NCBI GenBank assembly: GCA_003116875.1
Contig: BCKT01000015.1
Location: forward strand, 801,095-865,094
Direction: 5' to 3'
DNA: 64,000 bases
DNA from: Takashimella koratensis
Taxonomy: Eukaryota > Basidiomycota > Tremellomycetes > Trichosporonales > Tetragoniomycetaceae
Shown: in pieces, positions 11,770 to 23,579 of the stretch
Position numbering within the stretch: the first letter of the stretch is position 1
How the letters are laid out: each line of letters starts with the position of its first letter
The notes under the pieces: model-generated
What the model saw: the letters and a program-made list of their open reading frames with translations, nothing else
What the model was told of the DNA's origin: nothing
Databases searched by the model: none
Position numbers and translations under genes: made by a program

Positions 11770-14709
11770 ATGTCCGCGATCGTGATTACCCAAGCTCGGG
11801 ATAGGGGGTTCTACGGGTACGGTACCCCCGGTACCCCTGGGACTCCCGGTACCACGGCGCCTAGCTCCCCTCGGTCCGCGGGTGGAGGATACACCGATCC
11901 CGACGATGACCAAAGTGTCGGAGATGGTGCGATTGAAGTGCGTCGAAACTCGAGGAGTAGACCAGGACATGGGCACGTGAATGGACACGTCAATGGGGAC
12001 GGGGTCCAAGGTGGAGTAGGTGCAGTAGGTGAAAGGACACCATTGGTTAGATCCAAGCCACTACGTGATAGTATCTCCACCGCGAGGCTTGTTATCATCT
12101 GGTACGTGAACACTGAATATGTTCAAGGGAGATGGCTCGCAGGTGATTGCAGCTTGAAGAGAGACTGGTTCGGTGGTCAAATGAACGAAGAGTTGCTAAG
12201 TCAACCACAGCGCGGGGATCTGGTCTAGCAATTTTGCGTTTGCAGTGCAATCGACTGCTATCCCGACTCTCGCACCATCGGTTTCGTCCCAGTGAGTCAC
12301 TCTGCGTGTTCCCCTTCTTCCTTTCGATAATGGTCCACCCCCTCCAACCCATCTCCTCAGTGTATCGCTGACTCGGTCTCGGCGGCTGACGCTACCGCCC
12401 TTCACCTCTTGCTTAGCTTCAACCACGCCGAACTAGCCTCTTACCTCGGCTCCGTCTTCACATTGGGTAACACCGCCGGGATCCCAATTTACGGTGTTCT
12501 CATGGACTCTCTTGGAAGGAAATTCGCAATGATCGTCGCTTGTGCTTTCTTCGCGATTGGGACGATAATCTGTGCTGTTGCTCCCGGGATGGAGGTTTTA
12601 ATCCTCGGGAGAGCGGTGGCTGGTGTGAGTCTGCACGAGGGTAGAGAGTGATACAGGCAGCGAAGGAAGTCTGCCGCCTTTACAAGTTGTTGATTATTCA
12701 TCTGACGTGATGTTTCTTCGTCTGCCTCTCATATGGCCTCTCCTGGTTTTGTCAAACCGCGTACCCACTGGTCACCCGCGACTCGTTACGCTCGGCGCTC
12801 GTTGATCAGCTCGGAGGCGGCGGGATGCTCACCGTCTCTGCTGTGATTTGCACCGACCTCGTCCACCTTCGTGACAGAGGGACATACCGTGAGTCGACAG
12901 CCCTTAGCTCTCAGACCTATACCGCTCCGACATGTACCCCTCACGAGCTATCACTGACGACCTTTTCTCACCCCCATTCTCGTTCGTCATCGGTCACTGC
13001 TCTCGCATATATCCAGAGGGCATCATGATGACCATCTTTGGGTTGGGGTCGATGATTGGTGGTCCGGCATCGGGTTGGCTTGCGGATACGTATGGCTGGC
13101 GTTGGTCCTTCTGGGTACAGGTGAGCTTATGGGACTTGGATACTCTTTGAGGCTTTTCTCTGTCAACACATCCTTGCACAATTCATCACCTCCCACCCTC
13201 GGTTGTTCCCCCTCTTGGTCTCCACCTCACTCCTTAACGTCACAGCATACTAACAATGCCCTCTTTTCCCAATCCAGGTCCCTGTGGTCCTCTTCTCAGC
13301 ACTGATCGTACTCGTCTTCCTCCCTCACCCGCCTATTGGCCCTATCCACACTTCTCTCCTCTCGGGTCTCCTGGCTCTTGATTGGGCGGGCACTTTCCTC
13401 CTCGTCGGATCCGTGACGACTCTCATCCTCGGTCTCTCATTCCACACTTCCTTCCTCCGCCCTTGGTCGGACCCTACCGTCTCAGGCCTGTTAGTTGCAT
13501 CGGGGGTGGCGCTGGTGCTCTTCGTAGGAATCGAGGCGAGGGTAAAGAGGCCTATCGTACCCTTGTCGATGTTCGCGAGTTTACAGCTCATCTCTATCTG
13601 GGCGAGCGGGTTCTTCCTCAGTGTGGGATCGCAAGCGTTGGTGAGTAACGTTTAAGCGACAGCCTACGAGTAGACTTGATCACCAGAGCATATGCTGACA
13701 ACTAATCTTTCATTTCTCTCCTTATCCATTCACTCTTCATAACGGCAGCTCTTCCACATCCCGATGTACTTTGCGGTCCTGGTAAACTCGTCGGCTGTAC
13801 AAGCCGGCAAAGTCCTCTCCGTCTGCAGTGGGCTTGGGCTCTCCGCCGGAACTCTCTTCGCAGGGTAGTAAGTGGTTTCCCCTTTCCCCTTTCCCCTTGA
13901 CTGCCGCCCAGTTCGAATCCCAACTTTGTTCTCTTTCCCCATCCATACGGCGTGCTCTACTGACACCCCCAGCTACATCCGAAAAGGAGGGCGGTACACG
14001 CTCCTCGGCGCGCTCTCGCTTGTTCCAACCATTGGGTCAGCGCTCGTCGCGGCACGGTGGACACCGTCTTGGCCTTGGTGGAGCTACTACCTGACTGTTC
14101 TGCCTAGCTCGTTTGGCTATGCCGTCTTCCTCTGTGTTGGCCTCAGTGAGTACTCAGGTTGATATAAACTTGGCTTTACGATATCCGTCATTTCACCATG
14201 ATTCTTTTTTTCTCCCCTTTTGGTCCGGCAAGTACATTGCTAACCCTGACTTGTGCCTAGTCGCCCTCATCTCATCCGTCGACAGCCACGCGATGCCCAA
14301 AGCCACCGCGCTTCTCTACACCTCCCGTAGCTTGGGGTCCACCCTTGGTGTTTCTCTCGGCTCCTCGATCCAAATCGGTGCTCTCGCCAACGCTCTCCGA
14401 TCCCGACTTACCCCTCTTTTCCCCTCGGACCCTGCTGGCGCTGCCCAAGTCGATAGTATCATCAACGCTGTCCTTCATTCCAAAGCGGCGATCGGGACCC
14501 TCGAACCTGATGTGAAGAAGGAAGCACTTGCAGCGTACGCGTCGAGTTTGAGTACCGTCTGGATAGTCGCCGCAGGGGTCGCGGTGTTGACCTTCGTTTC
14601 GGCCCTGGGGATCAAACAGGGGGATGAACATGTCGGGGAGGAGAGAGGGAGAGGGCGGGAGAGGGGGAAGAGGAATGGGACACAGGGTCAGGTCGGGGCG
14701 GATGACTAG
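11770..14709 (+). CDS. MFS multidrug/basic-amino-acid-type exporter (635 aa, 9 exons)
   Basis: Proton-coupled major facilitator, resembling the 14-TM DHA2/vacuolar basic amino acid (VBA) groups. Exons: 11770-12101, 12211-12291, 12417-12624, 12810-12888, 13017-13120, 13278-13640, 13749-13867, 13973-14145, 14261-14709. After a hydrophilic N-terminus of about 105 residues with GTP tripeptide repeats comes TM1 (WSSNFAFAVQSTAIPTLAPS). The MFS signature in loop 2-3 is MDSLGRKFA, and GPASGWLADTYGWRWSF marks the TM4-5 region typical of drug exporters. The C-terminus is basic and Gly/Arg-rich. Substrate cannot be read from the sequence. Export of drugs or amino acids from the cytosol or into the vacuole is inferred from family likeness. 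The start is set by Kozak-like context after a CT-rich leader; a downstream start is possible. Confidence 0.88.
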
Positions 14710-15296
14710 GAATTGGATGGGGGATGAGAAAGGTAATAGACATGGTGGAGTCTTTGTGCATGAGGGAGCAAAGGGCAACAGGTGTCTGATGAAATGTGTA
14801 AGGCACAGTGGGTCGTCGCGAAGGACACTCGAGGAAAGATCGTCGTCGATGGGATGGAGGCGACCACAATCTTAAATCTGATCAAGTAACTTAGGTATAG
14901 AAGACATTGTAGAGCACCAAAAATAAATGCAACGTACAGTCATCCTTGTCAATTCCACCACCAGCATAAAGGTGTGTGAGATCATGGACCACAAATGGAC
15001 ACTTCCATTACAGCTCGAGACAAGCTGCTATGTTGCCACTACATCGTCACTGCTCTCATCATTATCTGGAGCCGTGCTAGTTTTGTGTAAAATGTATTTG
15101 CATCTGGTTGTAATATGAACTTGGCTTTGTTTGTGTCTTCTTCATGTTCTTCTCATTGACTATTTCAACTACGTGCTTCAATGTCACTACCTATGTCACT
15201 GTTCCCCACTTCGTATCCCCTCGGGCCTCGCTGAGAATACACCTTCGCACTCGGGTGGTCGGTATCGTGGTGGTGTCACTCCATACTCGCGGCGGT
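14710..15296. other. intergenic, convergent gene ends, nothing recognised
   Basis: A gap of 587 bp between the ends of the MFS gene and the minus-strand RTC3-like gene. It should hold both terminators. No gene or repeat is seen. Confidence 0.5.
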
Positions 15297-16076
15297 CTAT
15301 CGGTGCGAACCGCGGTCGGCTCCGGTCCCTCGAGTGTCACCTCCACCCCTGGCTGGGTTCTTGTTGATCTTCATCGAATCAAGTCGATCCTTCTTCACCA
15401 CGTGTCCGTTCTGCAGGATGATGGCGATCGCAGCATCAACAGACTTGTCCTTGACGTGTTTGGCGTCACCGAAGAAGGCAGTCTCGATCTCTTGTTTAGA
15501 GATGGCGCCGAGGGTCCCGGTGTGGCCAGAGGTCGAGGATTTGTACTGGAGAGAGTTAGTAGATGCTTAGGTTGGGGAGAGGTAAACGTAGGGAGAGGGG
15601 AGTGGAAGGGAAGGAGTAGGAGTAGGAAGGAGGAGTCATGAGAAAAGAAACGGTGATGATTAGAGAGGAGCGTGTCGACGGTGGGCAAAGATGGATTGAG
15701 AGGATGGTCTGGACATGATCGACAGATGACAACATCACAAAGGAAGTGCGAGATGACCCGAGGCTCCTGCCCCACTCACGATGCCAAAGTTGCCGATGAA
15801 GCGAGCGAGGGCAATGTCCTTGCCGCCTTGGGGCTGCTCCTTCCACTGCTTGTACTGTAACCTGTCAGCAAGTGTGGTTAAGAAGCTAAATGATGTGTGT
15901 TGGGCGGAGGGTTGGCGACCATGGAAGGTCTCGTGTGACCCAATCCATCACCTCGAGACGCGTGTGTCTCAGTCTAGATTGGGACTCACCTCTGCCTCGT
16001 CATCGACAAAGACAATGTACTCGTCTGCGTGCTCGTGGGGCTTGTAGATGATAGCTGAGACGGGAGTGTGCTCCAT
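15297..16076 (-). CDS. RTC3: RTC3-like SBDS N-terminal-domain protein (136 aa, 3 exons)
   Basis: Small fungal protein made of one SBDS N-terminal (FYSH-like) domain. In yeast the relative RTC3 is linked to RNA metabolism and stress. Exons on the minus strand: 16076-15990, 15854-15780, 15545-15297, all phase 0. The conserved pattern is visible: IIYKPHEHADEYIVFV at the N-terminus, a Gly/Asp-rich middle, GTLGAISKQEIETAFF, then a helix with DAAIAIILQNG. The C-terminus is basic and Gly-rich. Length is slightly longer than yeast RTC3. The start at 16076 is the only ATG compatible with the domain. The upstream leader carries a (GT)24 tract about 130 bp from the ATG. Confidence 0.88.
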
Positions 16077-16206
16077 GATGTGGTGTGATGGGGTGGTGGT
16101 GGTGGTGGATGTGGTGGATATAGTCGATGAGGTGGTTGAATGGGTGATGAGGTGGTTGAGAAAGGGAAGAGAGACTAGGTTGGTTGTTATAAAACTGCAC
16201 GAGACC

Positions 16207-16209
<3 letters not shown>

Positions 16210-16258
<49 letters not shown>
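16210..16258 (+). repeat. (GT)24 dinucleotide microsatellite
   Basis: A perfect GT run of 49 nt in the divergent promoter. It is a candidate variable-number locus, and alternating purine-pyrimidine of this length can adopt Z-DNA. Confidence 0.95.
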
Positions 16259-16262
<4 letters not shown>

Positions 16263-16526
16263 GTGGGTAGAGTGGTGCTAATAACCGACTGGCAGTGACG
16301 TCAAGCCTAGCTAGCCCCTGGAAACGACGCGGAAGCAAATTGGCCACTGTAGATAACCCCGGAAGCGGAAGCATCTAGAACAAGGACCAGACAAAGAGAA
16401 TAGCAGTGGGGCAGGTTATAGGCGTGCATCCTGTGCGCCTACTGCCTGCACGGTGCATGCCTATCCGCGTGTCATTGTTTCAATTGGCTGTAAACACTCG
16501 ACTGACCAAACTGACTGACTCTTTCG

Positions 16527-16552
16527 CACACACACACACACACACACACACA
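16527..16552 (+). repeat. (CA)13 dinucleotide microsatellite
   Basis: A perfect CA run of about 26 nt, some 270 bp from the GT run and in opposite orientation. The two together could pair as an inverted repeat. Confidence 0.9.
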
Positions 16553-17464
16553 CCCCATCCCCTTTCTCTCTTCCCCGTCTCCCTCTGCATCCTCATCCTC
16601 ATCCTCTTCATTCTCCATCTCGACTCATGTATCACTAGCACCCTCTTTGTATCTCCCTCCCCCTCGCCTCCCTCTACCCCGCCCGTCCTTCTCTCACGGT
16701 GAGTCCCATCTTCGAGTCCCTTCTGCCACCCCGGCGCCAAGTGCCAAGCGTCACCCGTCGGCCATCGGCCGGCCGTTTTTCGCTTGAGTGATCGGTCGGT
16801 CAACAGCACTGCCCTTCCCGCAGTGGCCCCCGTTTCACCCAACCCATCTCCCATCTCCCCCTCCTCTTCCATCCATCTACCCCTCTACCCATCTACACCT
16901 ACACCTACCCGCCCATCGTATCACTCTCCACCCTTCCATATCCTCCTCCATTCTCACTCACCCCCCCCGCCCATCCACACTACCATCGTACGTGTGAAAA
17001 AGCAGTGGCCGAAAAAAACAAAAACTCCCGTCTCCCGGCGGTGACGAGGCCCCCTGCCCTTTCCACCCTGCCTCCCTTCCCGACCTCCATTCTCCCCTCG
17101 CAAACACCCCGCGAAATGATTATACAACGAAGTCGCTACAAGTCTCGCTCGCCGCTCGGCCATCTTCGGATGCGTCGATGCGGTTCGGGCAGGCTATCAT
17201 CGTGTGCAACAGACTTCATGCACCACCCTCTGATCGCAAAACCCCTCTCTTGTGTTTTGGTTGTTCTTCTCGTCGTTTCCGTAGCATCCGTCTGCCTATC
17301 CCTGAGACTCAGACCTGACCGAGGAGACACGACGCTGACACATCCCATCTCAGTCTCGTCTCACTTTCCTTTAAACATCGACCGCCTCTCCCTCACGACG
17401 TACCCACGACCATAGACACCACTACTCCATACATCACTTCCTCCCCCAAACCACCATCCGCGCC

Positions 17465-19176
17465 ATGCCGCGATATCAGCCCGTGTCGTCGGGTCCTGCA
17501 TCCCCGACGTCCATCACCCGATCCCGACGATCATCCCTCTCTTTCCTTTCATCAAGTCGAAGAGACGGACAGATGCCAGATCCCGAAGAGATGGATGCGG
17601 CATTTGACGCACCCGATGATGCGGATGGCGAGGACGCCGAGTTACTTGGTCGTCGGAGAGATGACTCGGTTGGCCACGTCCCAGGCGACTACGACTTTGA
17701 CCGCGACTATGTGAGTCAATCAACTGATTCTCCTATTACTCTAGCTGACCAAACCACAGACCCTTCCTCCTTCTTCCCCACCCCCGTTTCAACCCTACTC
17801 CTCCATGAATCCCGCACCAGGCAACACCAACGGTGTCATCCCCTCCACTGCGCCGCAGCGGCCCCAACCGCAGCGCCACTTTCTTGGCGGCATCCTTCCT
17901 CTTTCCATCCTCCCTCGTCAACAAGCCCCACACGCTGTTGGCGCTGGCCAGAGCGGAATCTTCGCCAACCTCGCTGCACGACCTGATGGGCATGTCTCCG
18001 AGGGTCGCCGAGACGGACCCGAGTTCGCAAACGAGGAGACACAGAAGGAGGCGCCGCCATCGTATCAGTCTGCACTGCGTGATTCGGTCCCACCGTACTG
18101 GGAGACTACTGTGGTCCTGCCGTCGTCGTCGTCACCTTTTGGCCCCCTGTCGAGCTCGATAAGCGGCGATGATGTCTTAATCGACGGCCTGGCAGCTGGC
18201 AACTTTTTCGGCTTCTTCTGGAACTGTGAGTTTTTGACGCCATGCATGCAACGAGCCGACGCTTACAATAACAGTGCTCGTCTCTGCGTCATTCCAATTC
18301 GTCGGTTTCCTCCTCACATACGTTCTCCACACCACCCACGCCGCCAAGTACGGTTCCCGTGCAGGTCTGGGTCTCACACTTATCCAATTCGCGTTCAACC
18401 TCCGTGCCAAGGCCGAAGAACTCCTCGACACTGGTCACTTCCCTGGAGAAGTCACTCCCGATCCGTCCTCTGGGAAGAGCGCGTCCGACATTGAAGCTGA
18501 AAATGCCCTGAACGCCTACATGGGGAACGTCAGTCCGTGGCCTCAACCCCTTCGGGACCCCAACCATCCCGACGAACCGCCTTATATTGCCAACAGCGCC
18601 GAGCAAGCCGAGACTTGGGCATATGCACACAACACAACACTTGCCGAGTTGATTGGTTTACCCAGTGCCACCGAGGTCGGCAGAGCCAATGAGTGGTTCA
18701 GCTTTGTACTCATGACGGTCGGCTGGTTCCTCGTCCTCACTTCGGTCGGGCAGTGGTGGCGCGTCAAGAGGTTTGAGCGTAAGCTGCGTGAGGCACAGCG
18801 CGAGTCCGAAGCGGCTCAGGCGGCAGCGAGGGACGGTGATGCCGCGGGCGAGGAGGGCGCTATCAACCTCGAAACGACTACAGTGGTCGAGCCATCTCCG
18901 TTCACCCCACAGTATTACACTTCGACGTTTAGGCACACCTTTAGTGGTCTTCAAGAGCTCGGGCGGGGGTTCATGGGTATGCGAGGGCAGCGCCTGGGTC
19001 GATCGAACCGATCAGGACACGCTCATACCCCGCTGGGGTTGGAAGAACACGAGGCGTACGAGCTCGGTGAAGAGGACGGGGATGAATTGTTAGCTGCACA
19101 AGGGTTTGCGCTCGAGCCCATGGCGAGTGAGGGGCAGCAGAGAGCCGGTAGGCCCCGCGGGTTGTGGGGTGTTTAG
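17465..19176 (+). CDS. BSD2: BSD2/NDFIP-type ubiquitin-ligase adaptor (537 aa, 3 exons)
   Basis: Adaptor that recruits Rsp5/NEDD4 ubiquitin ligases to membrane proteins such as metal transporters in Golgi/endosomes. Exons: 17465-17710, 17760-18225, 18275-19176. The cytosolic N-terminal part holds a PY motif, PPSY, at residues 181-184, the WW-domain ligand. After it comes the family's conserved membrane block, with GNFFGFFWN then a hydrophobic segment (ASFQFVGFLLTYVLHTTHAA), a GLTLIQFAF segment, and a third TM near WFSFVLMTVGWFLVL. Three TM segments with an N-terminal PY motif match the NDFIP/Bsd2 layout. The protein is longer than yeast Bsd2 because of a long tail after TM3, which looks partly coiled and Gly/Arg-rich. 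The first ATG after a CT-rich leader is taken as start. Confidence 0.9.
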
Positions 19177-19986
19177 TGAACATTAGATTGAGGTGAAGTT
19201 TAGATACCACAGGTCTGGAGCGGACTGTCCTCGTCAAGGTAATCGAAGTGTACAGACCAGGTAAAGGTCTTTTAAGAGGATTTGTGCAGTTGTTTATAGC
19301 ATTGTAGTCGAGTTGTCTCTACTAGCTTTTTTGTTTTGTTTATATAGGAAACTGGATGCTATACAGCAGTGTATACGTAGCGAACAGCTGTGGGCAGTGA
19401 ACGTGTAGCAATGCTTGGTAGATTGGGTTAAAAGGGCAAAGGGCCGGGTCTCGACTGCTCGGGGACAGCTCACGTGGTGGAAGAGTCCGAGATCCGGACG
19501 GGACGGCAACGGCGTCCCCGACGGGTTGTCTCTCCGCACGGACTTGTTTCTTCCGCGCGTCTTGAGCGCTGGCGGCTAGGCAAGGGTTTGGCCATGTGTA
19601 TACGGCGGTCAGGTGAAGGCCGAGAAAGCACACAGGCGATCTGGTCCGTCGTGGGCAGGGTGGAAAATTACGCCTTCTTGAGAGAGCAAACCCGCCAGCG
19701 GCTATGCGCCTAAGTCGGTAAATGGCGGTTAAACTCCCCACGTCCTGTTCTGGCCATTTCTCCTCTCGGTTCCCTCGGCAGCATCGACAACTGAACCCCT
19801 GCTCAGCCTCAGCAGTCTTTTCAGCCGGCCCTTGAGCTCACACCCTCCCTCTCCATCTTTTCCGCTTCCTCGCTATCTCCACTCGCGTCTAGCTCATCTC
19901 TTTTCACGCCCATACTTCCCGTATTGCTCCCCTCTCGTCCTTGCGCTCCTTCGCCAACTACCTCTGACCTCCAGCCGCCCACCGAC
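19177..19986. other. intergenic region upstream of dihydroxyacetone kinase
   Basis: About 810 bp. The last 200 bp are CT-rich leader of the DAK gene. No other gene, repeat or RNA was recognised. Confidence 0.5.
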
Positions 19987-22499
19987 ATGTCGCAGAAACA
20001 CTTTGGTGACGAGCCCTCGTCCCTCCCACTCGACTACCTCCGGGGTCTTGCGCACATTGACAGCACTCTCTCGGTTGACGAAGAGTCTCGCAGTGAGTAC
20101 GCGCTGGGTTAGGGCAGCTGTAGGCGTGATGACAAGCCGGAGCTGGGGTGGAGAAGAGCAGGGAGACGGCCGGACGCCCCGGCTTACGCAAAGGCCTGTG
20201 CTTGGTCTACTTGACCGTGCTTGTTGAGCTGACAAGATTCATTCTCACCATTCACTTCCCCCATCGCCGATCACCCTCACCATCGTCCATCCCTTGCAGT
20301 CCTCCACATCCGTGACCACGACAAGTCCAAGGTCGCACTCATCAGCGGCGGTGGATCAGGCCACGAGCCGGCCCGTAAGTCTACGCCTTGTTCCTCACAT
20401 TTTTCTGCTACGTGTTTAGTGCAACTTGCCCTTTGCCGCGCTTTACCGCGCTGCGACCGGGGCGGCCTTTGGGTCCACACCTGGGCCTAGACCTGGCCTG
20501 CACCTAGCATGCACTCACCCTACGATCCGCACACTACCCCTCCCACCATGATTCATGATCATGTCGATTCTCGCTAACACCCTCATGTAGACGCTGGCTT
20601 CGTCGGTACTGCCAGCTTGACTGCTGCTGTCGGCGGCAACGTCTTTGCCTCGCCCAACACGCGTCAGGTCCGCCGTGCCCTCGACCTCGTCAAGAACGAC
20701 AAGGGGTGAGTGGTCGTCTGTACTCATCCCCCTTCCCGTCGCGTCTATCCCACGACCCCGGCTACCCTCCTGTTGCATTTGATCACCACCTGTGCCACCC
20801 TTGTTCCCTTTTGCTGACTACTGCAACTTTGACCCACCCACAGCACCCTCGTCATTGTCAAGCGATACACCGGCGACATTCTCCACTTCGGAATGGCCGG
20901 CGAGTCTGCCGCTGACAACGTTGCTTTCCTTGTTGTTGGCGACGACGTTGCCGTTCCTCGCAAGCAGGGCGCTATCGTCGGTCGCCGTGGTCTTGCCGGT
21001 GTCACCCTTGTCTACAAAATCGCTGGCTACCTCGCTTCCCTGGGCGCCCCGCTCGCCGACGTCCGCCGTATCGCCGAAGTCGTCGCTGCCAACGTCGGAA
21101 CCATCGGTTCTTCCTTCGCGCACTGCCACGTCCCCGGAACGGCTAAGGAGGCGCCTTACCTCACCGAATCCGAGATGGAGATCGGGACAGGTATCCACAA
21201 CGAGCCTGGTGTGAAGAAGATTGCCATCCCGGGCAAGGAGAAGCTGATTAATGACATGGTCGAGCTCATTACGTCGACTAGCGACCCGGAGCGCTCGTTT
21301 GTCCCGTTCAAGGCTGACGGGTCGGACAAGGCCGTCGTCATGCTCAACAACCTCGGTGGCATGTCTGAACTCGAGCTCGTCGGCATTGTCCCGTACATTG
21401 TCAAGGCCTTCCAGGCCAGGAAGATTGAGGTCGTCAGGTTGTTCGTCGGCACTTTCATGGTGAGTAAGGTTTATACTGGGGCTCGTTTGAGTCCACCCCT
21501 GTCACACTCAAGCACCCATCGCCACTGCCGTTTTACCTCTACACCCTTAAACCTGCGCCATGCTCACCTAATCCAGTCCTCCCTCGATATGCCAGGCTTC
21601 TCCATCACCGCGCTCCTCCTTCCTTCCGGCGCGGACGCCGAGACCATCCTCAAGGGCGTTGACACCCCTTCCTCCGCGCCCGGCTGGCGCAAACCTACCA
21701 TCCCTTCCCTTTCCCCGGTCCCTACCCCCAAGTCGACGGGAACCACCTCTCACCCGCCTTCGTCACTCACCGCCCCTGCAAGCTTCATTCCTGCCATCCA
21801 AGCGGCGTGCAAGGCGGTCATCGCCGCCGAGCCTGACATTACGCGTTACGACACCATCGCTGGTGACGGTGACTGTGGTCTCACGCTCCAGGCAGGTGCG
21901 GAGGCGGTCCTTAAGGCGATCGAGTCGGGAGCTATTACTCCCAAGGATTTGGTCAACTCGGTTCGAGCTATTTCAGAGGTCACAGAAGTTGACATGGGCG
22001 GGACCAGCGGTGCCCTTTACTCGTGAGTTTTGAAAGGAGGATATGGAAGGTCGGGGGCCGTGGAAAACTGCTACAGAACCAGGCTGTATTCCGTCTGAGA
22101 CTACAACAACACGAACTGGCCCTGTCTGACTGCCGCAGGATCTTCTTCTCCGCGCTCGCCAAGTCGCTCGCTGCCTCGCCCGCTGGCGAAGTAACCCCAG
22201 CCACCTGGTCCTCTTCTCTCTCTGCCGCGCTCACCACTTTGTTTGGGTACACTTCTGCGCGCCCACCTTCGCGTACTCTCATGGACCCTCTGGTCGCGTT
22301 CGTCACTGACCTCCCTAACGCTGGGGTCGCTGGTGCCGCCGAGTCCGCCGAGGCGGCCGCGAAGAACACGGCCAAGCTCGTAGCGTCGGCTGGAAGGGCG
22401 GCTTACGTCGACCAGGAGGCACTCCAGAAGGAGGCTGTCCCGGACCCGGGAGCTTGGGGTCTCGCTGTCCTCTTCAAGGCCCTCGCCTCGGCACTCTAA
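19987..22499 (+). CDS. DAK1: dihydroxyacetone kinase, ATP-dependent (572 aa, 6 exons)
   Basis: Phosphorylates dihydroxyacetone (and possibly glyceraldehyde) with ATP, detoxifying DHA and feeding glycerol or methanol-type carbon into glycolysis. Exons: 19987-20092, 20300-20374, 20591-20705, 20844-21459, 21577-22022, 22139-22499. The N-terminal DhaK domain carries GGGSGHEPAHAGFVG and the GIHNEPG motif whose His217 forms the covalent hemiaminal with substrate. A linker (about 345-385) rich in Ser/Thr/Pro leads to the DhaL ATP domain with TIAGDGDCG (Mg-binding Asp residues) and DMGGTSGALYS. Length matches fungal single-chain DAKs. The start is placed at the first ATG, whose product begins MSQKHFGDEPSSLPLDYLRG. 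Confidence 0.96.
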
Positions 22500-22839
22500 G
22501 CGGAGAAGGAAAAGGCAGTTTTGGAAAGTGGCTGAGGAGGGTTGGTTCTGGGTTCGTAGTTTGTGACTAGAAAAAGGTAGCACTGAGATGCAATGGTTCA
22601 TGCAGCACAAGTCGTGACGAGAGAGTTGTTTCGTGTGTTTGGTCCATACTCCAGGTGTAGAGGGGCAGAAGCAAGCAAATCATTCAATGGGCAGCACCAG
22701 AGAAACATTTCTCGGGATGTACGGAAATTCGACGACAACTGCGGTCGGACCAAGCCGAACAATGTGCACCTCTTCGGTATCTCGTCAACACTGACACAGC
22801 TCGCCAACTCCCCATCGCCCAGCATCACACTCTCACAGC
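22500..22839. other. short intergenic region
   Basis: A gap of 340 bp between DAK and the deaminase-like gene, holding a terminator and a promoter by position. No distinct signal was recognised. Confidence 0.5.
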
Positions 22840-23484
22840 ATGCCTCCCCTCCCTCCTCCGGGCGTTGACCCCCTTCACGTCCCCCTCTTCACCACCGCCA
22901 CTTCCCTTCTTGCGAAACACTACCGACCCGGGCGACACGAAGTCGCTACTGCCTTTCTCCTCGATTCGGGCAAGGTCGTGAGTGGGATACATGTCGAAGG
23001 GTCCGCGGGGCGAAGCTCGATCTGCGCCGAGGGGATGGCATTGGGTGCCGCGTTGATCGCGGGCGACGGGACTGGAGAAGTAGATGAAGAGGTTGGGAAT
23101 GAGTTAAGAGGAGGGCAAGTGGTGGCGATCGTCGCGGTGCTGTTTGTTGCGTCCACGGGCAAAATAAGAGTGATCGCCCCCTGTGGACTGTGTAGGGAAC
23201 TGTTGTTCGATTACTGTCCCGATGCGACGATCTATACCTGGCTCCCTGCTTCTGCGTCAATTCCGTCGGTCCCGCAGGCGTCTTCGTCGATATCCGAAAC
23301 CGCGCAAACTGAGGTCGACGGAGGTGTTCGGACAACACCAACTGTGGGGGTTGGAAGGGGGGAGGGGCAACAACCAGCCGGAGTAGGGTTTGATATAGAC
23401 ATCACGGAGACTGCAGAGGGGACAGCGAGGCAATGGATAGTGAAAAACCTCATGCCGGACAAAACGAAGCGAGCCGGGTGGTAG
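22840..23484 (+). CDS. cytidine-deaminase-fold enzyme (214 aa, intronless)
   Basis: Zinc-dependent deaminase of the CDA superfamily, closest in style to free-nucleoside/blasticidin-S-type deaminases. The two zinc motifs are complete: ICAEGMAL with ligand Cys62 and catalytic proton-shuttle Glu64, and PCGLCREL with ligands Cys115 and Cys118. An N-terminal VATAFLLDSGKVVSGIHVE strand segment fits the fold. The C-terminal about 70 residues are poorly conserved and low-complexity, so the protein is longer than compact CDAs of about 130-150 aa. Substrate could be cytidine, deoxycytidine or a related base analogue, and the sequence does not decide. It is intronless, unlike most neighbours. Confidence 0.82.
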   Translation: MPPLPPPGVDPLHVPLFTTATSLLAKHYRPGRHEVATAFLLDSGKVVSGIHVEGSAGRSSICAEGMALGAALIAGDGTGEVDEEVGNELRGGQVVAIVAVLFVASTGKIRVIAPCGLCRELLFDYCPDATIYTWLPASASIPSVPQASSSISETAQTEVDGGVRTTPTVGVGRGEGQQPAGVGFDIDITETAEGTARQWIVKNLMPDKTKRAGW

Positions 23485-23579
23485 TTGGTTGGTGATTGGC
23501 ATCGCAACCTTCTTGTACAACCATTTCACCAGCATTCATGCAAGTTATTTATGCGCATCAACTCAGCTACCTCACGTCC

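Larger units (their letters stand above)
16077..17464. promoter_or_regulatory. divergent promoter region between RTC3-like and BSD2-like genes
   Basis: About 1.4 kb between divergent starts. It contains a (GT)n tract at 16210-16258, a (CA)n tract at 16527-16552 and long CT-rich leaders toward the BSD2-like ATG (about 16550-17460). Open frames over 16784-17415 read as Pro/Ser/His low complexity and are treated as leader sequence. Confidence 0.55.

Noticed and set aside
13909..13925. tRNA B-box-like AGTTCGAATCC
   Set aside because: It lies inside an intron of the MFS gene, with no A box, acceptor stem or cloverleaf around it.
17005..17415. Open frame before the BSD2-like gene
   Set aside because: Composition matches a CT-rich 5' leader and there is no conserved domain.
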